Below, piece by piece: positions 1-5,591 of a stretch of 13,187 nt of DNA. The stretch lies in NCBI GenBank assembly GCA_002308955.1, contig DBWJ01000083.1, positions 1 to 13,187 of the forward strand, given 5' to 3'. How positions within the stretch are numbered: position 1 is the first letter of the stretch; every line of letters begins with the position of its first letter. Source of the stretch: Lachnoclostridium sp. UBA1241. GTDB lineage: Bacteria; Bacillota; Clostridia; Lachnospirales; Lachnospiraceae. Made by a program: the position numbers and the translations under genes. Below the pieces are notes generated by a model that was not told the origin of the DNA, ran no database searches, and saw nothing but the letters and a program-made list of their open reading frames with translations.

Positions 1-447
1 CATCAGCTGAAGTCCATCGATGAATTCGAAGAGTTCCGAAAGAGCAACGAGGCAAAAAGAAAGACACAGTCCCGGTTCGTGAAGGACCAGCTCATGATGA
101 ACATCCGGATGCATTCCAACGGCGAGAGTGCAATGGGATTTTTCACTTCCCAGATCGATGAAAACGCACTCTATCTTCTGGACGAGCCGGAGAACAGCCT
201 TTCCGTCGAGCGCCAAATGGAACTGCAGAAACTGATTCTGGATTCGGCAAGGTATTTGGGCTGCCAGTTCGTGATCGCGACGCATTCCCCGGTTCTTCTG
301 TCGATTCCCGACGCTTTGATCTATGACCTGGATGAGGATCCTGTCAGAACAAAACGATGGACGGAACTGAAAAACGTCCGGACCTACTATGAATTTTTCA
401 AAAGCCATGAGAAGGAATTTGAGACGAATAAGGCCACGGAAGAATAG
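1..447 (+). CDS. COG3910-like ATPase (ABC/AAA_21 type), C-terminal part
   Basis: The reading frame is open from base 1, so the N-terminus with its Walker A motif lies outside the window; 148 residues are visible. They hold an ABC-type signature (HSNGES, about 38-43), a Walker B segment (LYLLDEPE, 57-64) followed by a D-loop-like ENSLS, and a switch histidine in ATHSP (His95). The end (IYDLDEDPV, then an EFFKSHEKEF-like tail) fits the predicted-ATPase family COG3910, whose members are soluble, stand-alone ATPases of unclear cellular role. Stop TAG at 445-447. No membrane segments are seen. No partner gene is visible, and the next gene starts 163 bases downstream behind its own promoter candidate, so I see no operon link. 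An internal GTG at 79 is not the true start, because conserved-looking sequence continues upstream of it. The ATPase class is secure; the function is unknown. Confidence 0.9.
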   Translation, partial: HQLKSIDEFEEFRKSNEAKRKTQSRFVKDQLMMNIRMHSNGESAMGFFTSQIDENALYLLDEPENSLSVERQMELQKLILDSARYLGCQFVIATHSPVLLSIPDALIYDLDEDPVRTKRWTELKNVRTYYEFFKSHEKEFETNKATEE

Positions 448-498
448 TGATCGATCAATCTGAGCTTTTTTCCGCCCGAGCCTTCGCAGATAGCGTAC

Positions 499-528
499 TT
501 GACACTTCCCATTTCCGTATGCCATACT
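499..528 (+). promoter_or_regulatory. Candidate sigma-A promoter for the wall-hydrolase lipoprotein
   Basis: A perfect -35 hexamer TTGACA (499-504) is followed, after 18 bases, by CATACT (523-528), which matches four of six -10 positions. Transcription would start near 535 and leave a T-rich leader of about 75 bases before the ATG at 611. This is the best promoter-like pair between the two genes. Confidence 0.5.
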
Positions 529-610
529 AGTTCTGCAAGCAGACAGCTGATCCGTTTTGCGTGATTTGTTTCAGCTTTTTATTTCATTTTTGTCAATCAG
601 GAGAAAACAT

Positions 611-1831
611 ATGAAGAAGATAATCGCTTTGATGCTATCCCTTTTGATGCTGTTTTCCTTTGCAGCATGCGTTAAGTCCGCCGGTAAAGCCGGGGAGAAC
701 GCTTCTGACTCCCCTGCGGCATCGGAGTCAAAAGGCACAACGGTGAAAACGGAAGCCCCGACCGAAGAACCGACCCCGGAACCTACCGAAGAACCGACTC
801 CGGAGCCGACGGAGGAACCGACCCCGGAACCGACCGCGACGCCGACCCCGGAACTGACAGTGACGCCGACCCCTGCTCCGACGGAGGAACCCGAGCCGAC
901 CGAGACGCCGACTCCGACAAAGGCACCGACTAAGGCCCCTACAAAAGCTCCAACAAAGGCACCTACCAAGGCGCCCACAAAGGCACCGACTAAAGCGCCT
1001 ACTCCGGTTCCCACCAAGGAGCCGACGAAGGTTCCTACCAAGGAACCCACCAAGGAACCGACGAAAGAACCCACCAAAGAGCCTACTAAGGTTCCGACCC
1101 AGACGGTAACATACACATTTTCCGAAATGAATCAGAAAATGACGGTGGTCTCGGCGGTTAACGTCCGTGACCTGCCGAATTCCAATAACGGCAAGATTAT
1201 CGGTAAGCTCGAGAGCGGAGCAAAGGTGCATGTCACCGGCAAATGCAACGAAGCCAACTGGTACCGCGTCGATTATAACGGCGGCGTAGGTTACAGCTAC
1301 TGCGATTACCTTACGACCGGCGAAAGTTCCATGGTTTCAAGGAGCGCGAGCGAAGAGGACCTGCTGACTGCCCTTATCTTCACGGAGGCGGGCGATACCT
1401 ACATCGAGCAGCTTTGTACGGGACAGGTCGTAAAGAACCGCATGTATGCCGGCAGTTCGATGTATGACGCGATTTATGCACCGAGCCAGTTCTCCGTGAC
1501 ATACCCAAGAAATGCCCCTTGCGCGTTCTCCAAGGCTTACGACAACTGGGTGAACAAATCCTATGAAAAGGGCGGCTGGTACGAAGCCCGCATGCTGAGC
1601 GCCAACAAGGCAGCCAAGCAGATTCTTGCGGCAGACCTTACTTGGGGTGAAATCTATGACTCCGGCAAAGCCTACCAGTACACCCGCGGCGCGGACGCGC
1701 ACGACCGCGGCTCCCGCTTCAACTACATGTATTTCCGTCTGTATTCCACCGATGCGGCGGGGCAGCAGTTCGCCAATTCCGTAAAGGAGTATTTCCTTAT
1801 CGGCAACACAATCTTCAACGCGGGTTACTGA
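611..1831 (+). CDS. Lipoprotein with Thr-Pro linker, SH3b and SleB-like cell-wall hydrolase domain
   Basis: A 406-residue exported protein. The ATG at 611 is chosen because AGGAG (599-603) lies 7 bases upstream and it opens a typical lipoprotein signal: MKK, a hydrophobic core, and lipobox FAAC with Cys20. An upstream ATG at 557 would bury that signal. Residues 50-163 are an extended wall-spanning linker of Thr-Pro-Glu and then Thr-Lys-Ala/Glu-Pro repeats. Residues about 179-236 look like a bacterial SH3 domain (VNVRDLP start, WYRV, GYSYCDYL end), usually a peptidoglycan-binding fold. Residues about 247-385 resemble Hydrolase_2/SleB enzymes: LLTALIFTEAG with likely catalytic Glu259, VVKNR, and YAPSQFS. 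SleB enzymes are lytic transglycosylases that cut peptidoglycan. The predicted site of action is the outer membrane face and wall. The gene stands alone between two promoters. The hydrolase call is good; the physiological role (growth, germination or remodelling) is unknown. Confidence 0.85.
   Translation: MKKIIALMLSLLMLFSFAACVKSAGKAGENASDSPAASESKGTTVKTEAPTEEPTPEPTEEPTPEPTEEPTPEPTATPTPELTVTPTPAPTEEPEPTETPTPTKAPTKAPTKAPTKAPTKAPTKAPTKAPTPVPTKEPTKVPTKEPTKEPTKEPTKEPTKVPTQTVTYTFSEMNQKMTVVSAVNVRDLPNSNNGKIIGKLESGAKVHVTGKCNEANWYRVDYNGGVGYSYCDYLTTGESSMVSRSASEEDLLTALIFTEAGDTYIEQLCTGQVVKNRMYAGSSMYDAIYAPSQFSVTYPRNAPCAFSKAYDNWVNKSYEKGGWYEARMLSANKAAKQILAADLTWGEIYDSGKAYQYTRGADAHDRGSRFNYMYFRLYSTDAAGQQFANSVKEYFLIGNTIFNAGY
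758..1099 (+). repeat. In-gene Thr-Pro repeat tract
   Basis: This part of the lipoprotein gene encodes residues 50-163. The first half repeats PTEEPTPE-type units. The second has seven successive TKAP units followed by TKEP/TKVP units. Codons for the same residue vary (for example acc, act and aca for Thr), so the DNA copies are imperfect even though the peptide is regular. This suggests selection for an extended spacer rather than a recent expansion. The strong period creates long spurious Gly-Val-rich and Arg-rich frames on the other strand. Confidence 0.9.
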
Positions 1832-1878
1832 CCGACTTAATGAACCGTTTTCCATGCCATTTCCCGCTCGACTTCTCA

Positions 1879-1908
1879 TTGACGCGGGACGGATTTATTT
1901 GGTATAAT
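1879..1908 (+). promoter_or_regulatory. Near-consensus extended -10 promoter of the sigma-factor operon
   Basis: TTGACG (1879-1884), an 18-base spacer, then a perfect TATAAT (1903-1908) preceded by TGG, the extended -10 pattern TGn (1900-1902). The expected transcription start is near 1915, leaving a leader of about 33 bases before the ATG at 1948. The form is that of a housekeeping sigma-A promoter rather than an ECF promoter, so basal expression of the operon is probably constitutive. It also argues against a sigma-factor start at 1840, which lies upstream of the promoter. Confidence 0.8.
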
Positions 1909-1947
1909 CATAGTGGTGAATTACAGGCGTTAAAGAGGAATCCCGGC

Positions 1948-2517
1948 ATGAACCTGACTGATGAAGAATTGTATGACCGTTTTCTGAACCGGCACACGCA
2001 GGACGATTTCCGGGTGCTGTTTGAAAAGTATAAAGAGGGACTGATCCTGTTTCTGAACGGATTCGTCCACAACCTCGACGATGCGGAAGAACTGATGATT
2101 GACGCATTTGCGGAAGTGGCAGCAGGAAGGACGATCTTCTCAAGGAGAAGTTCCTTTAAGACATGGCTCTTCTCCGTCGGAAAGAAACTTGCTTTGATGC
2201 ATCTACGTAAGGCAAAACGGACCGAGACCGTCTCCGCAGACGCGGAGGAGATGGACATCCCGGATTCCGACGGGGCGCTCCCGGAGATGAAGATTCTTTC
2301 CGAAGAGCGAAACCGGATTCTGTTCCGGGCAATGGAGAAGATACACGAAGATTATCGAAGAGTACTGATGCTTTTATACTATGAGGATATGTCCCATGAG
2401 GAAGTATCGAAGGTCATGGGGAAAAGCCGGAAGCAGGTTTATCACCTTGCCGAGCGGGGCAGGAAAGAACTCCGCGAGATTTTGAAGAAGGAGGGCTTAG
2501 GATATGAAGTCGAATGA
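1948..2517 (+). CDS. ECF-type RNA polymerase sigma factor (sigma-70 family)
   Basis: A 189-residue protein, the usual ECF length. Residues about 20-90 carry region 2: FRVLFEKYKEGLILFL, then a DDAEELMIDAFAEV stretch typical of the core-binding and -10-binding helices, and FKTWLFSVGKKLAL. Residues about 126-180 carry region 4 with a helix-turn-helix (MSHEEVSKVMGKS, then a basic recognition helix) that binds the -35 element. The acidic linker between them is variable. The ATG at 1948 follows AAGAGG (1933-1938) at a spacing of 9 and lies just behind the promoter. The last 14 bases overlap the next gene, so translation is probably coupled to the small membrane protein, the classical position of an anti-sigma factor. 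No extra C-terminal sensor domain is seen. The family call is firm; the regulon is unknown. Confidence 0.92.
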   Translation: MNLTDEELYDRFLNRHTQDDFRVLFEKYKEGLILFLNGFVHNLDDAEELMIDAFAEVAAGRTIFSRRSSFKTWLFSVGKKLALMHLRKAKRTETVSADAEEMDIPDSDGALPEMKILSEERNRILFRAMEKIHEDYRRVLMLLYYEDMSHEEVSKVMGKSRKQVYHLAERGRKELREILKKEGLGYEVE

Positions 2518-2818
2518 TGTGCAATTTGCCGAGATTATGAAACGTTCGGAGCAGGTAAAAGAGCACCGTCAGCTTGTCAATAAGATTACGGCGGATATCC
2601 TTGTCGCCGTTCTTCTGATTGCCATGATTGCGGGCGCCGGTCTGTCGGTTCCGACCTTGAAAACTACTGCCGTCGAAATGACCGAGACTCCTTACGGCAG
2701 CATCTTTTTGGTTACTCCCTACCTCGGATATGTGATCGTAGGGCTTTTGGCATTTGCCCTCGGAATCTGTGTTACGATTCTCTGCATCCACATTAAGAAA
2801 CTGAAGGGAAAAGACTGA
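2504..2818 (+). CDS. Small two-helix membrane protein, candidate anti-sigma factor
   Basis: 104 residues. The start ATG overlaps the sigma-factor end by 14 bases and has a strong AAGGAGGG site (2488-2495) 8 bases upstream. A charged N-terminal segment of about 28 residues (likely amphipathic helix, AEIMKRSEQVKEHR) precedes membrane helices at about 29-49 and 72-96, with a loop of roughly 22 residues that should face outward; the C-terminus is basic. Its position directly after an ECF sigma factor and in the same operon as a PrsW protease suggests it holds the sigma factor at the membrane. It lacks the HxxxCxxC zinc-binding anti-sigma motif, so this is inference from context. It is a clear paralogue of the protein at 4447-4767, sharing GYVI-x-G-x-LAF-x-LGI in the second helix. 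It could instead be a scaffold or a PrsW partner. Confidence 0.8.
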   Translation: MKSNDVQFAEIMKRSEQVKEHRQLVNKITADILVAVLLIAMIAGAGLSVPTLKTTAVEMTETPYGSIFLVTPYLGYVIVGLLAFALGICVTILCIHIKKLKGKD

Positions 2819-3609
2819 TGGGACTTTCGGCGCTGATAGTAGATATTACTAATCTTATCGTCCTGCTTTTTGTGCTGGTCGGACTGATTCGCATGATTCT
2901 GTCCGGCCGCAGAAGTATGGCGGTAATTTTTTATGCCTTCTCCACGGCAAGTCTGTCCTTCAGCTATATCTACTGGCTGATCTATGATCTGATGTGGCCT
3001 GAGGAAAGGCTTGTTTTCGCTGCCAATGAAGTCAGCGAATGGGGGCACTTCCTGATGTGCGGCGCCGTGCTTGCGTATATGTTCAAAAACATTACCCGTG
3101 TTGATTTCGGAGAGATCTGCGGCATCACGATTCTTGTTGCCGTTAACGTGGCACTTTGGATTGCGTGGAGCGGTGAATGGCTGCAGGATATTGTGACCGG
3201 GTTGTGTATCGCATACTGGGCATACCGTCTCGCCGTCGGGCTTAAAGAGTCGAAAAGCGCTTCACTTCTCGAGTGGGGCGGGCTTGTTGCCGGGTTTGTA
3301 ATCACAGTCCTTTTGCAGGTGGCATCCTTCTTCAAGGGCGCTCCGATCAGTGCGCTTTACCTCGCAAGTTTTATAACACTTGCGGTTGTCCTCCTTATCA
3401 TTCACATAAAAACGATTCTGACGCTTGTCCGGGCAAAGGAATATTCGGATTACCGGGAAGCCTTCTGCCTTGCCCTTTTGATCGTAATTCTCACCGGCTC
3501 CGGCATGTATATGTCGAGTGAGCCGTATTATACAATCTTCCTCGGTTCCATGCTGCTTCCTTACAGCTACAGTTATATAGCAATGAGAAAGGGGGCGGAT
3601 CTGGCATGA
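2818..3609 (+). CDS. Polytopic membrane protein of unknown function
   Basis: 263 residues with about eight or nine hydrophobic segments (roughly 5-28, 33-58, 70-90, 98-118, 122-142, 150-171, 178-203, 214-232 and 237-255) and short connecting loops. I recognise no family and see no kinase, transporter or protease motif. The start ATG shares one base with the preceding stop (TGATG) and follows AAGGGA (2804-2809). The end overlaps the PrsW gene by 4 bases. It is therefore translated with the sigma factor and the protease, and a sensing or scaffolding role in that signalling unit is plausible but unproven. Several aromatic residues sit at helix ends, as in membrane sensors, but that is not diagnostic. 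Confidence 0.82.
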   Translation: MGLSALIVDITNLIVLLFVLVGLIRMILSGRRSMAVIFYAFSTASLSFSYIYWLIYDLMWPEERLVFAANEVSEWGHFLMCGAVLAYMFKNITRVDFGEICGITILVAVNVALWIAWSGEWLQDIVTGLCIAYWAYRLAVGLKESKSASLLEWGGLVAGFVITVLLQVASFFKGAPISALYLASFITLAVVLLIIHIKTILTLVRAKEYSDYREAFCLALLIVILTGSGMYMSSEPYYTIFLGSMLLPYSYSYIAMRKGADLA

Positions 3610-4247
3610 TTTACGCTGAGAATATCCTGCTTTGCATCGCGGTTCCGCTCGGAATCTCCCTTCTTTTTGTGAAGGACCAGGTGCGCCGCTTCGTCTTCTC
3701 GTTCCTTTTAGGCATGGTCATCTGCCTTCTGTCCGCTTATATCAGCGGCTACCTGAGCATCGTGACCGGGTACGGTGCGGAGAAAACGTCGATTTTCCTT
3801 TCTCCGCTTGTTGAAGAACTGATGAAAGTATTCCCTCTTCTGTTCTTCCTGATGATGTTCGATGAGGACAATTCCTCCATCGTGAGCACGTCAATCGCCA
3901 TCGGCGCCGGCTTCGCGACCTTTGAGAACTGCTGTTACATCCTGAATTACGGTGCGGAAAATCTGACATACGTTATCATCCGCGGCATGTCCGTCGGCGT
4001 TATGCACATCGTCAGCATTTATGCGCTTTCCCTCTGGTTCATTCTGTCGATCCGCCTGAAAGCGTTCACTTTCCCGAACGTGGTCGGTGCGCTGTCGCTT
4101 TCGATGACATTTCACGCGACCTATAACCTGCTTGTTTCAAAGCCGGGTGTCACATCAATCATCGGTTATATGATGCCGATATTGACCGCCATCCTGCTGT
4201 CGGTTCTTCGAAGCCGTTTTGCACTGACGGAAGAAAAGAAAGAATAA
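3606..4247 (+). CDS. PrsW-family intramembrane metalloprotease
   Basis: 213 residues, almost wholly membrane-embedded. The family motifs appear in order: SPLVEELMK with adjacent Glu70-Glu71 and Lys74, GFATFEN with Glu107, MHIVS with His134, and FHATYN with His170. PrsW-family (M82) enzymes use such Glu and His residues to bind a catalytic metal. The Bacillus subtilis member makes the first cut in the anti-sigma factor RsiW, releasing its ECF sigma factor. Here the gene ends a coupled sigma-factor operon (ATGA overlap with the previous gene; AAAGGGGG at 3588-3595), so its substrate is probably the two-helix membrane protein of the same operon, its paralogue at 4447, or both. The length is in the normal range for the family. 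A strong terminator follows. The family call is secure; the substrate is inferred. Confidence 0.9.
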   Translation: MIYAENILLCIAVPLGISLLFVKDQVRRFVFSFLLGMVICLLSAYISGYLSIVTGYGAEKTSIFLSPLVEELMKVFPLLFFLMMFDEDNSSIVSTSIAIGAGFATFENCCYILNYGAENLTYVIIRGMSVGVMHIVSIYALSLWFILSIRLKAFTFPNVVGALSLSMTFHATYNLLVSKPGVTSIIGYMMPILTAILLSVLRSRFALTEEKKE

Positions 4248-4260
4248 CGAAGATTTACTT

Positions 4261-4293
4261 AAACTCTCGGGAACATGTCCCGGGAGTTTTTTT
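4261..4293 (+). terminator. Intrinsic terminator after the sigma-factor operon
   Basis: ACTCTCGGGA (4263-4272) pairs with TCCCGGGAGT (4278-4287), ten pairs with one G-U, around a 5-base loop; seven T follow (4287-4293). Two A before the stem can pair with the first T. It lies 14 bases after the PrsW stop and separates the two units transcriptionally. Confidence 0.92.
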
Positions 4294-4446
4294 GCCTGAG
4301 AGTGACCCCCGAAAAATGTGATATGGTTATTCTGTTTTAGGTGTTGTTTTGGATGTTACTCAAAATATTTTCAAATTTAGGTGGGCAAAAATCCGAAAAG
4401 CTGCAACTAAAGGATAGAATCGCAGTTGAAGAAGGAGGGGTTAGCT
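4294..4446 (+). promoter_or_regulatory. AT-rich leader of the second unit; promoter not resolved
   Basis: About 150 bases between the terminator and the next start. A promoter is expected here, but no hexamer pair is convincing: TTGTTT (4344-4349) with TATTTT (4366-4371) at 16 bases is weak, and TAGAAT (4415-4420) lacks a matching -35. An 8-base direct repeat TTTAGGTG occurs at 4336-4343 and 4376-4383, 40 bases apart. The absence of a clear sigma-A promoter, unlike the first operon, leaves room for recognition by the neighbouring ECF sigma factor. Confidence 0.35.
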
Positions 4447-4767
4447 GTGAAATACGAATCGAACGAAGCGCTTGAGCTGATTTTTGAGAAGAGTAAAAAG
4501 ATACGCGCCGGGCGGGAACGCCGCAGGACAGCAGTCTTAGGGGCGGCATCCTCGGTGCTTGCGGTTCTTTTAATTGCAACGGTCATTCTTCTGAAAGGAC
4601 AGACGGTTTCCGAAGCGACCGCATCGCATCTCGGAGCATTTCTGCTTCCTTCGGAGGCCGGCGGATATGTGATCGCCGGAGTTTTGGCATTTATACTCGG
4701 AATTCTGATTACAACAATTGTTCTCCGCTACAGCGAGAAGAGAAAGGAGAGGAAGAAGGATCAATGA
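4447..4767 (+). CDS. Small two-helix membrane protein, paralogue of the 2504-2818 product
   Basis: 106 residues from a GTG start at 4447, chosen because GAAGGAGGGG (4431-4440) ends at the right distance; a TTG at 4426 would lie upstream of that site. A strongly basic N-terminal segment (FEKSKKIRAGRERRR) precedes helices at about 28-49 and 72-94, an outward loop of some 22 residues, and a very basic tail. The second helix (GYVIAGVLAFILGI) and the KS/RS-containing N-terminal helix align with the protein encoded next to the sigma factor. This copy has no adjacent sigma gene. It leads a unit with a surface protease and a giant exported protein, with an ATGA overlap to the protease. It could be a second anti-sigma-like sensor, a decoy substrate for PrsW, or a membrane anchor for the surface proteins. 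The function is not known from sequence. Confidence 0.8.
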   Translation: MKYESNEALELIFEKSKKIRAGRERRRTAVLGAASSVLAVLLIATVILLKGQTVSEATASHLGAFLLPSEAGGYVIAGVLAFILGILITTIVLRYSEKRKERKKDQ

Positions 4768-5591
4768 AGCGAAAGTTATTTTTTCTTCTTTTCGTGATTC
4801 CGCTTCTTCTGCTTGTATCCTGTGAGTCAAGCTCCTACCGCCACAACATGCGCGGCAAGGAGGAAGCAGGGAAGAAGGAACAGCAAAACAATGAATCGGA
4901 AATCACCCCTACCGGGGAGCCGGAAGAGCAGCCGACGTTAGCCCCGGGAGGCGAAGACAGTTCACCGCCCGGTGAAGGAATCGGAGCGCTGCCTCCGGCG
5001 GGATCCTCCTGGATTGAGCATCCCGAGGCGATTGAGGCGACTGCCGGATCGGTTGTAAAGCTTGACGTCTACGATAAGAACGGAACGAAGATCGCAACCG
5101 GAACCGCGTTCGCGGCAATTGAACCGGGATATCTCGTAACTGCTTATCATGTAATCGACGGAATGGAATATGCGAAAGCAACCGGTGAGGGCGGATTGTC
5201 CTTTACCCTGACGGAAATCATCGGAGCGGATGAAGGGGAAGATACAGCCGTTTTAAAACTTCCGGACGGCGTAACGCTTCCGGTAATCGATATCGGCGGA
5301 GAACCGCTTCGCGGAGAACCGACGGCGGTAATCGGAAGTCAGGCCGGTGTAATGAACCTTGTGACGATAGGATATTACAGCGGACTCTGGGAAAACGGCG
5401 AACACATAAGGTACCTGTTCAGCACGCCTGTTGCGGGCGGCTGCAGCGGAGCGCCGGTCATCAACAGCGCAGGCTATGTCATAGGGCTTGTAAGCGGAAC
5501 CTATGACAATGCGCAAAATCTGAATATAGCGGTGCCCATGGCGGTTGCCGTGGAACTCTATAACCAATACACGGAGGGCTTGGAACAATGA
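4764..5591 (+). CDS. Trypsin-like (S1 family) serine protease lipoprotein
   Basis: 275 residues. A lipoprotein signal (MKRK, hydrophobic core, LLVSC with Cys20) is followed by a low-complexity Glu/Pro/Gly linker (about 21-82) and a chymotrypsin-fold domain (about 92-270). The triad is readable: His129 in TAYHVIDG, Asp160 in GEDTAVLKL, and Ser228 in GGCSGAPVI. This is the arrangement of HtrA/DegS-type proteases, but no PDZ domain follows, so it is shorter than typical HtrA. Cys227 replaces the residue usual before the serine, and Ala replaces the second Gly of GNSGG. It would act tethered outside the membrane, cutting exported proteins. Both ends overlap neighbours by 4 bases (ATGA), giving strict co-translation with the small membrane protein and the giant protein, which are the most likely partners or substrates. 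A site-1 role in regulated proteolysis is inference. Confidence 0.88.
   Translation: MKRKLFFLLFVIPLLLLVSCESSSYRHNMRGKEEAGKKEQQNNESEITPTGEPEEQPTLAPGGEDSSPPGEGIGALPPAGSSWIEHPEAIEATAGSVVKLDVYDKNGTKIATGTAFAAIEPGYLVTAYHVIDGMEYAKATGEGGLSFTLTEIIGADEGEDTAVLKLPDGVTLPVIDIGGEPLRGEPTAVIGSQAGVMNLVTIGYYSGLWENGEHIRYLFSTPVAGGCSGAPVINSAGYVIGLVSGTYDNAQNLNIAVPMAVAVELYNQYTEGLEQ

Noticed and set aside
448..457. Perfect palindrome TGATCGATCA right after the ATPase stop
   Set aside because: A 10-base palindrome without loop or T run cannot act as a terminator and is common by chance.
545..580. Possible terminator: AGCTGA pairing with TCAGCT followed by five T
   Set aside because: The stem is only six pairs with a 20-base loop, and it lies downstream of the promoter candidate for the lipoprotein gene.
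571..1231. Two minus-strand open frames rich in Gly-Val or Arg-Gly opposite the Thr-Pro tract
   Set aside because: They are the complement of the regular proline/threonine codons of the lipoprotein gene and have low-complexity content with no independent start signals.
1840..1947. Longer N-terminus for the sigma factor starting at ATG 1840
   Set aside because: The extra 36 codons cover the TTGACG/TATAAT promoter, have no sigma-like sequence and lack a good ribosome site; the ATG at 1948 has one.
4426..4446. TTG start at 4426 for the second small membrane protein
   Set aside because: It lies upstream of and overlaps the strong AAGGAGG site that properly serves the GTG at 4447.
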